This document shows positions 21,283 to 29,444 of a DNA stretch of 54,088 nucleotides, piece after piece. The notes below the pieces were generated by a model, which did not search any database, had not been told where the DNA came from, and saw only the letters and a program-made list of their open reading frames with translations. The stretch spans positions 1-54,088 of the forward strand of contig JASLMV010000018.1 in assembly GCA_030746435.1 (NCBI GenBank). The letters run 5' to 3'. Made by a program: the position numbers and the translations under genes. Within the stretch, counting starts at the first letter, position 1. Every line of letters begins with the position of its first letter. The stretch is from Gammaproteobacteria bacterium. Its GTDB lineage: Bacteria; Pseudomonadota; Gammaproteobacteria; Steroidobacterales; GCA-2729495.

Positions 21283-22740
21283 TCAGGAGAATGCCAGGAC
21301 CTCGAGGGCTGCCCGCTCACCCGACTCCATCGCGCCTTCCATGCCGCGATTGGTAACGGCGGTGTGAACGCCGGCGAAATGGATGCGTCCGTGCGGCGGG
21401 CTTATGGCGCTCGCGAACGCGGTCACCTCGCCGGGCTTGTAAACCTCCCAGTCGCCCAGCGCGAAGGGGTCGTGCCGCCAGGACTTGTAACCCATGACCT
21501 CGAGCTGACCCTTGGCTGCCGGCCTCAAGCGCTCCAGGTCTGCCACCACCGCGCTGATAGCCTCTTCTTCAGACACTGAGTCTGCCCAGACTGCACGTTC
21601 ACCGCGCAGCCATAGCGTGATGCTGGTGATTTCTTCCGGAGTCTCACCCTTGTGCTCGGAGATGACCATGCCCGCCAGGCTGTCGGTAAACATGTTCGGG
21701 TTCATGCCGTCTTCTTCCCAGTAGGGTTTTTTGGCCACGAGGTGCAGCTGGTTGATCTGCTGGTATTCCAGCGTGCGCACCGCGAGGTCCTGGTTGCCGG
21801 TCAGTACCGGGTCGATACGGACGTTGCGCAGGGTCGATATCGGCATCGATGAGATGACCCTTGACGCCCTATGGACGGTACCGTCTTCGCAATGCACTTC
21901 GACGCCGCCGTCGTTCGAACGGATGCCGGTAACACGTGTATTGAGCCGTACTTCGCTCTTCAGGCCATTGGCCATACCTTCCGGTATCGACATATTGCCG
22001 TTTTTTGCCGTGTGGCCCTTGATCGGGTTATTGGCGACCAGCGTGCGCTGCATGCTGCCGAAGAAGCCGGCATTCATCGACATCAGGGCAGAAATATCCT
22101 TTGCAGTTATGGCATGAGTCGGGTTGGTGTTGTAAGCCAGCTGGATCGTCTCTTCCGACTGACCCATCTGCAGCAACCAGTCGTGCAGGGAAATATCCAG
22201 GTGCGCATTTTCCGGCTTGATCCAGGCATCTGCGGTTTCAAGCGGGTTGATCGCGCCCATCAGAATATTGAAATAGGCATAAGGCGGTACTTTGCGGAAC
22301 TGTTCCGGGAACGGGTTATGCTCGCTTTCCGGCCATTCTTCTTTCGTAATGACCTGGTCCTTCAGTATGACCTGGCGATCGAAGAAGTAGGGAATCACGG
22401 GAGTGATATCGAGCAGCTCGACGCCATACTTGTTGGCAGCATCGACAAGCCGCGCATAGCCCGGGGCGAAAGCTGTGCCACCGACCTCCGGGCTACCCGG
22501 AATATTTCGTAATGACTGCACGCGTCCGCCAACACGATCGCGGCCTTCGAGTACCGTGACCGACAAGCCTGCCGATTCGAGCGTCAGTGCTGCATTGAGG
22601 CCCGAAAGGCCTGCGCCGATCACGATTACATCGGACTGGTTCAATGCGCGCTGGCAGCCTGCAGCTGCTGCTAGCAGGGGCGCGCTGCCGATCGCCTGAA
22701 CAACGCTACGGCGACTGATTCCGGGTCTCTGGTTCCGCAT
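21283..22740 (-). CDS. Tat-exported flavin amine oxidase-fold enzyme (probable lipoprotein)
   Basis: 485 residues. The twin-arginine signal SRRSVVQA (9-16) is followed by a hydrophobic stretch ending AAAGC, so the protein is exported folded and possibly lipidated at Cys29. The FAD-binding motif VIVIGAGLSGLNAA and VLEGRDRVGGRV follow. The C-terminal FAD motif is FAGVHTAVTNRGMEGA. The fold is shared by monoamine oxidases, phytoene desaturases and protoporphyrinogen oxidases. The aromatic cage that would prove an amine substrate cannot be judged. It is downstream of a chelatase-like lipoprotein gene and an MFS gene on one strand. Confidence 0.88.
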   Translation of the reverse strand: MRNQRPGISRRSVVQAIGSAPLLAAAAGCQRALNQSDVIVIGAGLSGLNAALTLESAGLSVTVLEGRDRVGGRVQSLRNIPGSPEVGGTAFAPGYARLVDAANKYGVELLDITPVIPYFFDRQVILKDQVITKEEWPESEHNPFPEQFRKVPPYAYFNILMGAINPLETADAWIKPENAHLDISLHDWLLQMGQSEETIQLAYNTNPTHAITAKDISALMSMNAGFFGSMQRTLVANNPIKGHTAKNGNMSIPEGMANGLKSEVRLNTRVTGIRSNDGGVEVHCEDGTVHRASRVISSMPISTLRNVRIDPVLTGNQDLAVRTLEYQQINQLHLVAKKPYWEEDGMNPNMFTDSLAGMVISEHKGETPEEITSITLWLRGERAVWADSVSEEEAISAVVADLERLRPAAKGQLEVMGYKSWRHDPFALGDWEVYKPGEVTAFASAISPPHGRIHFAGVHTAVTNRGMEGAMESGERAALEVLAFS

Positions 22741-22831
22741 GATTATTATCCGCTTTTGTCAGGGGCGTTTAACAAGTGTTATGCCCCACACGGCGGTAGC
22801 AGTCAAACCGGGCTGTCCGTCCCGCAGCTAC

Positions 22832-24619
22832 TCATTTCGCTGCACTGTTTGCCAGGTAACCAACCACATGCTTCGCAAGCAGTTGGCCGACGCGGGGGTT
22901 GTCGTTGGGCGGGTTCCAGGTGGCCCAGGTGCCGCGATATTGCGACTGTACCGGCCGATCAGGATCGGGAGGGCCGTCGTTCGCATCGAAACCCAGGTGG
23001 CCGAACTCGGAAACGTCGTACGCGAGCGACGGATCCAGGTCATCGCGTGCCCTGTCAAGAGGCGCCAGGCGGGCCGGCGGATACGGCCGGCCGTCCGAAC
23101 AGCCGCCCATTTCGAAACAGCAGTCGACCATTTCGCCCCCTGCCGGACAGGATGTTTCCACCCAGATGCCCCAGTAGTCGGCGAACGGGTGGCCCGCTTC
23201 CGGGTAGGTATCAAAGTCCGGGGTATCGATATGCAGCCAGTTCCGGTATCCGATTTCCTTGCCGATCTGGTTGGGTAACTCCACCAGGTTCAGGACGGAA
23301 TCCACCGTGATTTGTGGGAACGCAACCACGATGTGTTGCACACCCCGGTCTTTCAGGTGCTCGAGCGCATCCCAGTAGCGGTAGCCCCATATACCTGAAG
23401 GCAGCTCCTCATCCGTTTCATAAAGGTAGGCATGCCCGAGGTTTTCGCCGCGCATTCGCCGGGTACGTTCAAGTTTTTCCGGGTTCCGTTTACTTGTCTT
23501 CAAATGCGGGTTGCGTTCTTTCACGCCCATCCACGCGCCGACGATATTGTCTGGTTCTAATTCTGCGTTACGTTCCAGCAGCCAATTGCGGATGTTTGCA
23601 TTCAGGATCAGCGTATCGTCAATCTTGGGATCGAATGCCTGGTTAAACGGACGGCTGGCATGGTTTATCAGCAATATGCCGGTATCCGCGGGCGCCACCC
23701 TCGGGTTGAATTGCGCTTCCAGCCCCCTGGCATGCAACAACGCAAATTCGGGATCGGATGAAACCGGGTTCGGTCTTTCTCTCAAGGCGATTTTCGGATC
23801 GCTGGCAGGCGCCCCCAGCGAGTTGGTCCAGCCTGCAGGCTCAAGCGGGTAGGAATCACGCATCAACTCGAAGGGATCGTTGAGCCAGGTCAGATTTACC
23901 GCTGTGCCATTGCGCTGGTTGTACTCGGCAATTGTCTTGCGACTTAACCGAATTACATCGAAGCTCTTGAAGAAGCGAACACCCGATGTCGTCAGGTCGA
24001 TAACGATTATTTCCTCAACACCGGCTTCGAGCAGGCGGTCGATCGTGCCGTCGGTGTTGTAGCGTTCGGGATTGCAACCGTCCCAGCGATCATCCGGTTC
24101 TCCGCAATACCTGACAGGTGAGCCATCCCTTATGTCTTTGCCCGGGCTATAGATTTCACGCGGATGTGCGAGGTGATCGATTTCACCGATCCAGCTCATG
24201 TAATCCGTTACAAACTCAACGTTCAGTTCGCCTTCTGCTTCTTTCAACGCAGAGGTCATGTCAGCCAGTTGCCTGCGGGTCAGGTCCATTGCCGGATCCT
24301 TACCGCCTGTACGCCGGTATTCCCAGGCATATTTACCCATTTCCTTGGGCGCATTGCCGGCCGAGAGTATTTGTGGCCAGGCGTCCCGGTTCCAGATGAC
24401 GTTTCTGTAGACGAAACTGTTCGGGTCATAAGAGAAGATCTGCAGGGTCGAATCGAAAGTAGTGTTCGCACTGTGTCCCGACGCGCCGCCATGTACGAGG
24501 AAAGCAACGCCAACTGTTCGCTTGGGAGCCTTGTCTACCGGGATGTCACAGCCGCCAAGCCCACCGGCCAGGGTAATAGCGGCAACTAATAAGCAGAGTA
24601 TTTTCAGTGAACCAGCCAT
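22832..24619 (-). CDS. Large lipoprotein with ferrochelatase-like features
   Basis: 595 residues; the signal ends in LGGC (Cys24), so it is lipid-anchored. VGVAFLVHGGASGHS near residue 37, EEIIVIDLTTSG, TGILLINHASRPFN and VQHIVVAFPQITVDSVLNL near residue 435 resemble strands and the VxxVVP-type segments of chelatase-fold enzymes. The HASRP segment may stand where ferrochelatases have HSLP. It is longer than ferrochelatase, about 320-390 residues, with insertions and cysteines near the C terminus (SCPAGGEMVDCCFEMGGC) that could bind metal. The family call is tentative. It lies between an MFS carrier (16 nt) and the Tat flavin oxidase (91 nt). Confidence 0.6.
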   Translation of the reverse strand: MAGSLKILCLLVAAITLAGGLGGCDIPVDKAPKRTVGVAFLVHGGASGHSANTTFDSTLQIFSYDPNSFVYRNVIWNRDAWPQILSAGNAPKEMGKYAWEYRRTGGKDPAMDLTRRQLADMTSALKEAEGELNVEFVTDYMSWIGEIDHLAHPREIYSPGKDIRDGSPVRYCGEPDDRWDGCNPERYNTDGTIDRLLEAGVEEIIVIDLTTSGVRFFKSFDVIRLSRKTIAEYNQRNGTAVNLTWLNDPFELMRDSYPLEPAGWTNSLGAPASDPKIALRERPNPVSSDPEFALLHARGLEAQFNPRVAPADTGILLINHASRPFNQAFDPKIDDTLILNANIRNWLLERNAELEPDNIVGAWMGVKERNPHLKTSKRNPEKLERTRRMRGENLGHAYLYETDEELPSGIWGYRYWDALEHLKDRGVQHIVVAFPQITVDSVLNLVELPNQIGKEIGYRNWLHIDTPDFDTYPEAGHPFADYWGIWVETSCPAGGEMVDCCFEMGGCSDGRPYPPARLAPLDRARDDLDPSLAYDVSEFGHLGFDANDGPPDPDRPVQSQYRGTWATWNPPNDNPRVGQLLAKHVVGYLANSAAK

Positions 24620-24635
24620 TGCTATACCTACGTAT

Positions 24636-25985
24636 CTAATTCTCGGTGGATACCATGGCCTGCTGTTGATCGCGCGTTGTCCCCGTCTTTAGCCGCACGG
24701 AAACTGTCCAAAGCAGCGCGCTACTGTTCAGTAAAGCCATGAATATGAACGGTCCCTGGTAGCTCCAGTTGTCGAACAGGTAGCCGGAGGCCTTGTTGGT
24801 CAGGATTATTCCGACTGCACCAAAACTGGCCGCGACGCCGATAATCGAGCCTCGAAACCTTGCAGGCGCTTCCTGCCCTATGAGCGACGGCACCGAGACC
24901 AGGATGACGGCCTCGCCGATGCCTGCGAGCACCGCGACGATATAGATGAGGTCTGACTCGAAGGGGTTGGGCGCAAATCCCAGGGCAAAATAGCCTACGG
25001 CTGCAAGTGAGATCGATATACTCAGCGCCGTAACTCGGTCCAGCCGGTCGACAATAATCGCTATGACCGGCATGAACAGTAGCATCGCCATTTGCATAAG
25101 CCCGAACAACCGGCCGGCCGTTGCGGAGGCGGAGACGGCCTCGATACCCTGATCGGCGCCGACTTTTTGCACCCACAGCGCAAAAAACGTTGCGAGTACG
25201 GTCAGGTCGCCGCGTGATAAGGCAGTGGCCCCGCAACCAAGTATCAGCCGCGGGTTTCCGCGAATCTCACTAAAGCCTATGCGCATGTTTTCCAGGTAGG
25301 GCAGTTTTTCCTGATCACCTGCCACCCGGCCTTTTTTAATGCCGGTGAAAGTCACCGCAGCCGTTACGATGGCAAGTACACCGCCGATCCAGAGCGTAAA
25401 ACTTGTTGATTCGGTTACCGTATAGCCCATCGAGGCGAACAGCTTCGGTAACTGGGTCAGGCCGCTGCCGACGATGATGACGCCGAGTGCCGCGAAGATC
25501 CCGTTGATACCGATAAATTTTCCGCGTGACGCATTCTGTGGGTAGTCGGCCGCGAGGGATGCCATCATCGTGGTGCAGCAGGCCACACCTACGGAAGTAA
25601 AAATCCTGTAAAGCATCAGTTCGAAACCGGTCGTGGCTGTCGGAATGATGATCAGGCCCAGGCAAATGATCAGAAATCCGCTGGTAAAAATTGGCCGCCG
25701 GCCGGTGATATCAGACAGATTGGCCAGGGGAATGACGACGATCAGCGAGGTTATTTCGAGCGCAATATAAACATTGGCCGTAAAATCGCCTTCACCCGTG
25801 GTCATTCCAAGCTGTTCCTGCAGTAGCAGGGGCTGGATCAGGTTCAGGAGGTTGATAAAACCGATGGCCATGGCCGCTGAGACAAACAGCGTAAACACAT
25901 TACGGGGCGCAATTCCCGGGCTAAGCCATATCGGACCTATATGGCGCTGGGTCTTGTCTATGCTGAATGTTCTGTGGTCGGGCAT
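24636..25985 (-). CDS. MFS transporter, same subfamily as 10685-12034
   Basis: 449 residues if started at ATG 25985; a GTG at 25994 adds three residues, and neither has a clear ribosome site. Twelve hydrophobic segments, with the MFS signature NLSDITGRRPIF between segments 2 and 3. LLNLIQPLLLQEQLG and DYPQNASRGKFIGI match the carrier at 10685-12034, marking a common subfamily. First gene of a minus-strand unit with the chelatase-like lipoprotein and the flavin oxidase, so its substrate may be that system's substrate or product. Confidence 0.88.
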   Translation of the reverse strand: MPDHRTFSIDKTQRHIGPIWLSPGIAPRNVFTLFVSAAMAIGFINLLNLIQPLLLQEQLGMTTGEGDFTANVYIALEITSLIVVIPLANLSDITGRRPIFTSGFLIICLGLIIIPTATTGFELMLYRIFTSVGVACCTTMMASLAADYPQNASRGKFIGINGIFAALGVIIVGSGLTQLPKLFASMGYTVTESTSFTLWIGGVLAIVTAAVTFTGIKKGRVAGDQEKLPYLENMRIGFSEIRGNPRLILGCGATALSRGDLTVLATFFALWVQKVGADQGIEAVSASATAGRLFGLMQMAMLLFMPVIAIIVDRLDRVTALSISISLAAVGYFALGFAPNPFESDLIYIVAVLAGIGEAVILVSVPSLIGQEAPARFRGSIIGVAASFGAVGIILTNKASGYLFDNWSYQGPFIFMALLNSSALLWTVSVRLKTGTTRDQQQAMVSTEN

Positions 25986-26157
25986 TCGGTTCACTGGCCG
26001 GTATGCTCTGTGGTTACCGCATTGTGCATGACGTCAGTAATCATGAAAACGGACAGGATCCAAGTCAACGGCACATCCGCGGGTCAGGCGAATAAAATAT
26101 CGCAAATCAATATAAAGGCAGCACCGTCGGTATGGTGCATGTACAGGGGGAGAAAAA

Positions 26158-26994
26158 ATGATTATACGGAAATTGGCACCCGGGCTTACCGGCATATTAC
26201 TGCTTGCGGTTTTTTTGGCGCCGGTATCGCTGACCGCGGCTGGGGGTGACGAAGGCTATATACCGACAGTGCTGATCACCGGGTCCAACCGGGGCCTGGG
26301 TTTCGAGTTCGTCAAGCAATACACAGCACGGGGCTGGAAGGTCATTGCGACAGCCCGCAAGCCTGACGCGGCTGAAGAACTGCAGGCATTTGCTGTAGAA
26401 AATTCCAATGTGGTAATCGAGCAACTGGATATCGCGGATCTGGATCGTGTCGATGCACTGGCTGAACAGTACAAGGATCAGCCTATAGATGTGCTGCTTA
26501 ATAACGGCGCGATATCCGGCTCGCCGGACCCAAAACAGTTGTTCGGTAAAGTTGATTACGACCGCTTCGACCAGTTTATGGATGTAAACCTGCGTGGGCC
26601 CTTGAAAGTATCGGAGGCCTTTCTCCCGCACCTTAAAGCCGGTAAGAAGAAACGGCTGGTTGTGATGAGCTCCAAGGGCGGCTCATTTGCCTATATCGAT
26701 GCGATGCCGTCACAGGGCACAATGCTTTATCGCACGAGCAAGGCAGCGCTGAATATGCTGATGGTAAACGTCGCCGACGCCGTAAAAAAAGACGATATCG
26801 TTGTCGTATTGCTTAACCCCGGACTCGTAGATACCCAGGGCATGCTGACCAAGATGAATGAGAAAATGAATCTCGGTCTCGACCTAACGCTCAAGGAAGA
26901 CAGTATCGCGGGTATGATCGAGGTAATAGAAAATACGACCATGGAAGATTCTGCCAAGGTTTTTCAGTACACGGGCCAGGTCATCGGTTACTGA
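26158..26994 (+). CDS. Short-chain dehydrogenase/reductase with an N-terminal signal or anchor
   Basis: 278 residues; GGGGGAG precedes the ATG. Residues 1-30 form a classic Sec signal (IIRK, then GILLLAVFLAPVSL, then TAAGG). The mature part is a classical SDR: cofactor motif TGSNRGLG, Ser in VVMSSKGG and catalytic YRTSK. The usual NNAG reads NNGA, an odd swap at the structural Asn-Asn-Ala-Gly turn. An exported SDR is unusual because NAD(P) is not free in the periplasm. It is followed 16 nt later by a kinase gene, probably one operon. It resembles the Tat-signalled SDR at 39128-40021 over most of its length. Confidence 0.88.
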   Translation: MIIRKLAPGLTGILLLAVFLAPVSLTAAGGDEGYIPTVLITGSNRGLGFEFVKQYTARGWKVIATARKPDAAEELQAFAVENSNVVIEQLDIADLDRVDALAEQYKDQPIDVLLNNGAISGSPDPKQLFGKVDYDRFDQFMDVNLRGPLKVSEAFLPHLKAGKKKRLVVMSSKGGSFAYIDAMPSQGTMLYRTSKAALNMLMVNVADAVKKDDIVVVLLNPGLVDTQGMLTKMNEKMNLGLDLTLKEDSIAGMIEVIENTTMEDSAKVFQYTGQVIGY

Positions 26995-27010
26995 ATAAAA
27001 GGATATCCTG

Positions 27011-28045
27011 TTGACTGAAGTACCCGCCGCCGTTCTGCAGGGTTTCGGTATTGCCGATGCAAAGGTTGAGCGCTTCGGTACAGGACTTATCAACGATACT
27101 TACCTGGTCGGCCTGCAAGATGGCGGCCAGCGCGTGCTGCAGGCCCTGAACCCGGTGTTCGACCCCCGGATCAATACGGATATCGATACGTTGACCCGGC
27201 ACCTCGAAAGCAAGGGCTTTACGACCCAGCGTTTGTGTGCAACGAAGGATGGTGCACTCTGGGTGGAAACCGGTAAACGTGCCTGGAGAATGGCGAGCTT
27301 CATTCCCGGCATGTGTTACGACAGCCTGGCATCGGGGCAGCAGGCAAGTGAGGCGGGCAGGCTGCTCGCGAATTTCCATCGGGCTGTCAGCGATCTCGAC
27401 ATAGAGCTGCACAATAAGCGGCTGGGCGTACACGATACCGGGCGGCACCTGGCCGCGTTACATACTGCGCTCGAAGAGCACAGGGGGCACCGTAACTTTG
27501 CTACCGTAAACGCTATAGCTCAGGCCGTATTCGATGCCGCGGATGACCTGCCGGCATTGCCCGAACTACCGGACCGGCTGGTGCATGGTGACCCCAAGAT
27601 ATCCAACCTGGTATTCGATGCAGACACAGGTACGGGCATATGCCTGATAGACCTCGACACGCTGGCGCACATGCCCGTACCCCTGGAGCTGGGTGATGCA
27701 TTTCGTTCCTGGTGTAACCCGAGGGGAGAAGACACCGAGGACACACTGTTTCGCATAGATCTGTTTACAGAGGCAGTGGCGGGTTACGCGGGAAATGCGC
27801 ACAACTTCCTGAGCTCCGGGGAACAGAAGGCGCTGGTGCCGGCAACCCGTGCAATCATGGTTGAGCTTGCCGCCCGGTTCACCACCGATGCACTCAACGA
27901 AAGCTATTTCGGTTGGAACCCCGACCTGTTCGCCGATAGAAGCACGCACAACCAGGCGCGGGCAGCGGGGCAACTGAAACTGCATCGTTCGCTTTGCGAG
28001 CAGCTTTCGGAAGCTGAGGCGGCTGTCGAACGAGCATTCAGCTAG
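27011..28045 (+). CDS. APH-fold sugar kinase, NahK-like
   Basis: 344 residues from TTG 27011, with AAAAGGAT 6 nt upstream. The aminoglycoside-phosphotransferase fold is clear: GTGLINDTYLV nucleotide loop, catalytic VHGDPKISNL (HGDxxxxN) and metal-binding CLIDLDTLAH. The N-terminal VLQALNPVFD and the GLINDTY stretch resemble N-acetylhexosamine 1-kinases (NahK) more than antibiotic kinases. Expected product is a sugar 1-phosphate, but the substrate is not certain. Cytoplasmic, and 16 nt after the exported SDR, so the pair may serve a sugar route. Confidence 0.85.
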   Translation: MTEVPAAVLQGFGIADAKVERFGTGLINDTYLVGLQDGGQRVLQALNPVFDPRINTDIDTLTRHLESKGFTTQRLCATKDGALWVETGKRAWRMASFIPGMCYDSLASGQQASEAGRLLANFHRAVSDLDIELHNKRLGVHDTGRHLAALHTALEEHRGHRNFATVNAIAQAVFDAADDLPALPELPDRLVHGDPKISNLVFDADTGTGICLIDLDTLAHMPVPLELGDAFRSWCNPRGEDTEDTLFRIDLFTEAVAGYAGNAHNFLSSGEQKALVPATRAIMVELAARFTTDALNESYFGWNPDLFADRSTHNQARAAGQLKLHRSLCEQLSEAEAAVERAFS

Positions 28046-28072
28046 ATATTTACCAACGCTGCCTCAGCCGTT

Positions 28073-29431
28073 TCAATCGGTGCTCCAAGCATCGGCTTCG
28101 ATAACACTTTGACGGTAATATTTGATATTGGCAAACAGGAAGCCCAGCGCGGCAATGCCCGCACCGCCCGACACGATGGCGATTGAATAACGCAGCATGC
28201 TTTCGTCCATGAAGACCCTGTCTGTGACCAGCGCAATCGCAAGCGGGCCAATGGTCAGACCGAGTACGTTAATGACGAAGTAGTAGATCGCGGTGGTCTG
28301 CGCGCGCATCTGGTTAGGCACAATCATCATTAGCGCTGCACCCGCTGTCGCCGTCGGGATGGCGGCGCCGATGGTTGCAGGCGCGAGCATTACAACGGCC
28401 AGTTCCGGCGTTGGCATTAACGGCACCAGGACGGATGAGGGCACCGTGATCAGCGCGCCGATCAGGGTGACGCGCATGTGGGCTGCACGGCGGCCTTTTC
28501 TGTACCAGCGATCGGCAAGCCACCCGCCGAAGTTAATTCCGAGTGGCCCGAATATAAGGATCACCAAACCGTATGCGAAGGCGATTTGCGAAATAGACCA
28601 GCCCCAGGTGCGGATAAACATTGCAGGAATCCATGAGAAATAGCCGTAACCGATAATCGTAACGACCGACATGCCGATAAAAAGTGTGAGATAAGTTGAC
28701 TTGCGCTCCCACAGGAAGCGGGCGACCTCGCGTATGGGTATTTCATCCTCGACGGTGTCGCCAAGCGCAATCCGGTCCTGCCGCTTCGGCTCCCGAACCG
28801 TAATCATTAGTACGGCCACGAGCAGACCCGGTAACCCAACCAGCAGGAATACGGTTTGCCACTGAAACAATTCCCCGACTACGGGGAGTTCCAGCGGCGG
28901 CCGGCTGAATACCCAGGCGATGATCTGTCCGCCCAGGACCATAGCAATACCGGCGCCAAGCGATACGCCCATGTTGTAGAAACTTAAGGGCCGCGCACGG
29001 TTTTTGCGCGGAAAGTAATCGCTGATCAGTGAATAGGCGCTCGGGTTCAGCGTAGCCTCACCGACGCCGATGCCGACGCGGGCTATAAACAGTTGCACAA
29101 AATTTCTGGCCAGTCCGCAGGCTGCGGTCATCAGGCACCAGATCGTAATTCCGGTTGCGATAATCGCGCGTCGGCTGCGCCGGTCGGCAAGCCGGCCAAT
29201 AGGGATGCCCAGCAGTGTATAGAAAATGCCGAAGGCGAGACCCTGCAGCAAACTCATTTGTGTGTCGCTGATTCCCAGATCCGCGCGTATGGGTTCCACC
29301 AGCAGGTTGAGAATCTGCCTGTCCAGGAAAGAAAAAACATAAGCGATCGTCAGGATGACGACGACGTACCAGGCGTAGCCTGGATCCGGATAGCGTGTAC
29401 CTGTGCTCTCGTTCTCGCTGCCGTCGTTCAA
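28073..29431 (-). CDS. Spinster-like MFS transporter
   Basis: 452 residues from TTG 29431, which has GAGG 6 nt upstream. The first membrane segment reads YVFSFLDRQIL, and RLADRRSRRAII is the MFS loop signature. GVGEATLNPSAYSLISDYF is typical of the spinster/sugar-phosphate-sensor-like branch found in many gammaproteobacterial catabolic clusters. It starts 13 nt after the stop of the exported flavoprotein, so it likely moves that enzyme's substrate or product across the inner membrane. Substrate unknown. Confidence 0.9.
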   Translation of the reverse strand: MNDGSENESTGTRYPDPGYAWYVVVILTIAYVFSFLDRQILNLLVEPIRADLGISDTQMSLLQGLAFGIFYTLLGIPIGRLADRRSRRAIIATGITIWCLMTAACGLARNFVQLFIARVGIGVGEATLNPSAYSLISDYFPRKNRARPLSFYNMGVSLGAGIAMVLGGQIIAWVFSRPPLELPVVGELFQWQTVFLLVGLPGLLVAVLMITVREPKRQDRIALGDTVEDEIPIREVARFLWERKSTYLTLFIGMSVVTIIGYGYFSWIPAMFIRTWGWSISQIAFAYGLVILIFGPLGINFGGWLADRWYRKGRRAAHMRVTLIGALITVPSSVLVPLMPTPELAVVMLAPATIGAAIPTATAGAALMMIVPNQMRAQTTAIYYFVINVLGLTIGPLAIALVTDRVFMDESMLRYSIAIVSGGAGIAALGFLFANIKYYRQSVIEADAWSTD

Positions 29432-29444
29432 GATTTACCTCGCC

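Noticed and set aside
22756-23310. Long open frame on the plus strand opposite the chelatase-like gene
   Set aside because: Arg/Pro/Ser-rich shadow of the high-GC gene on the other strand.
27011-28045. Antibiotic (aminoglycoside) phosphotransferase
   Set aside because: It shares the fold but matches the NahK-like sugar kinase pattern, and no resistance context is present.
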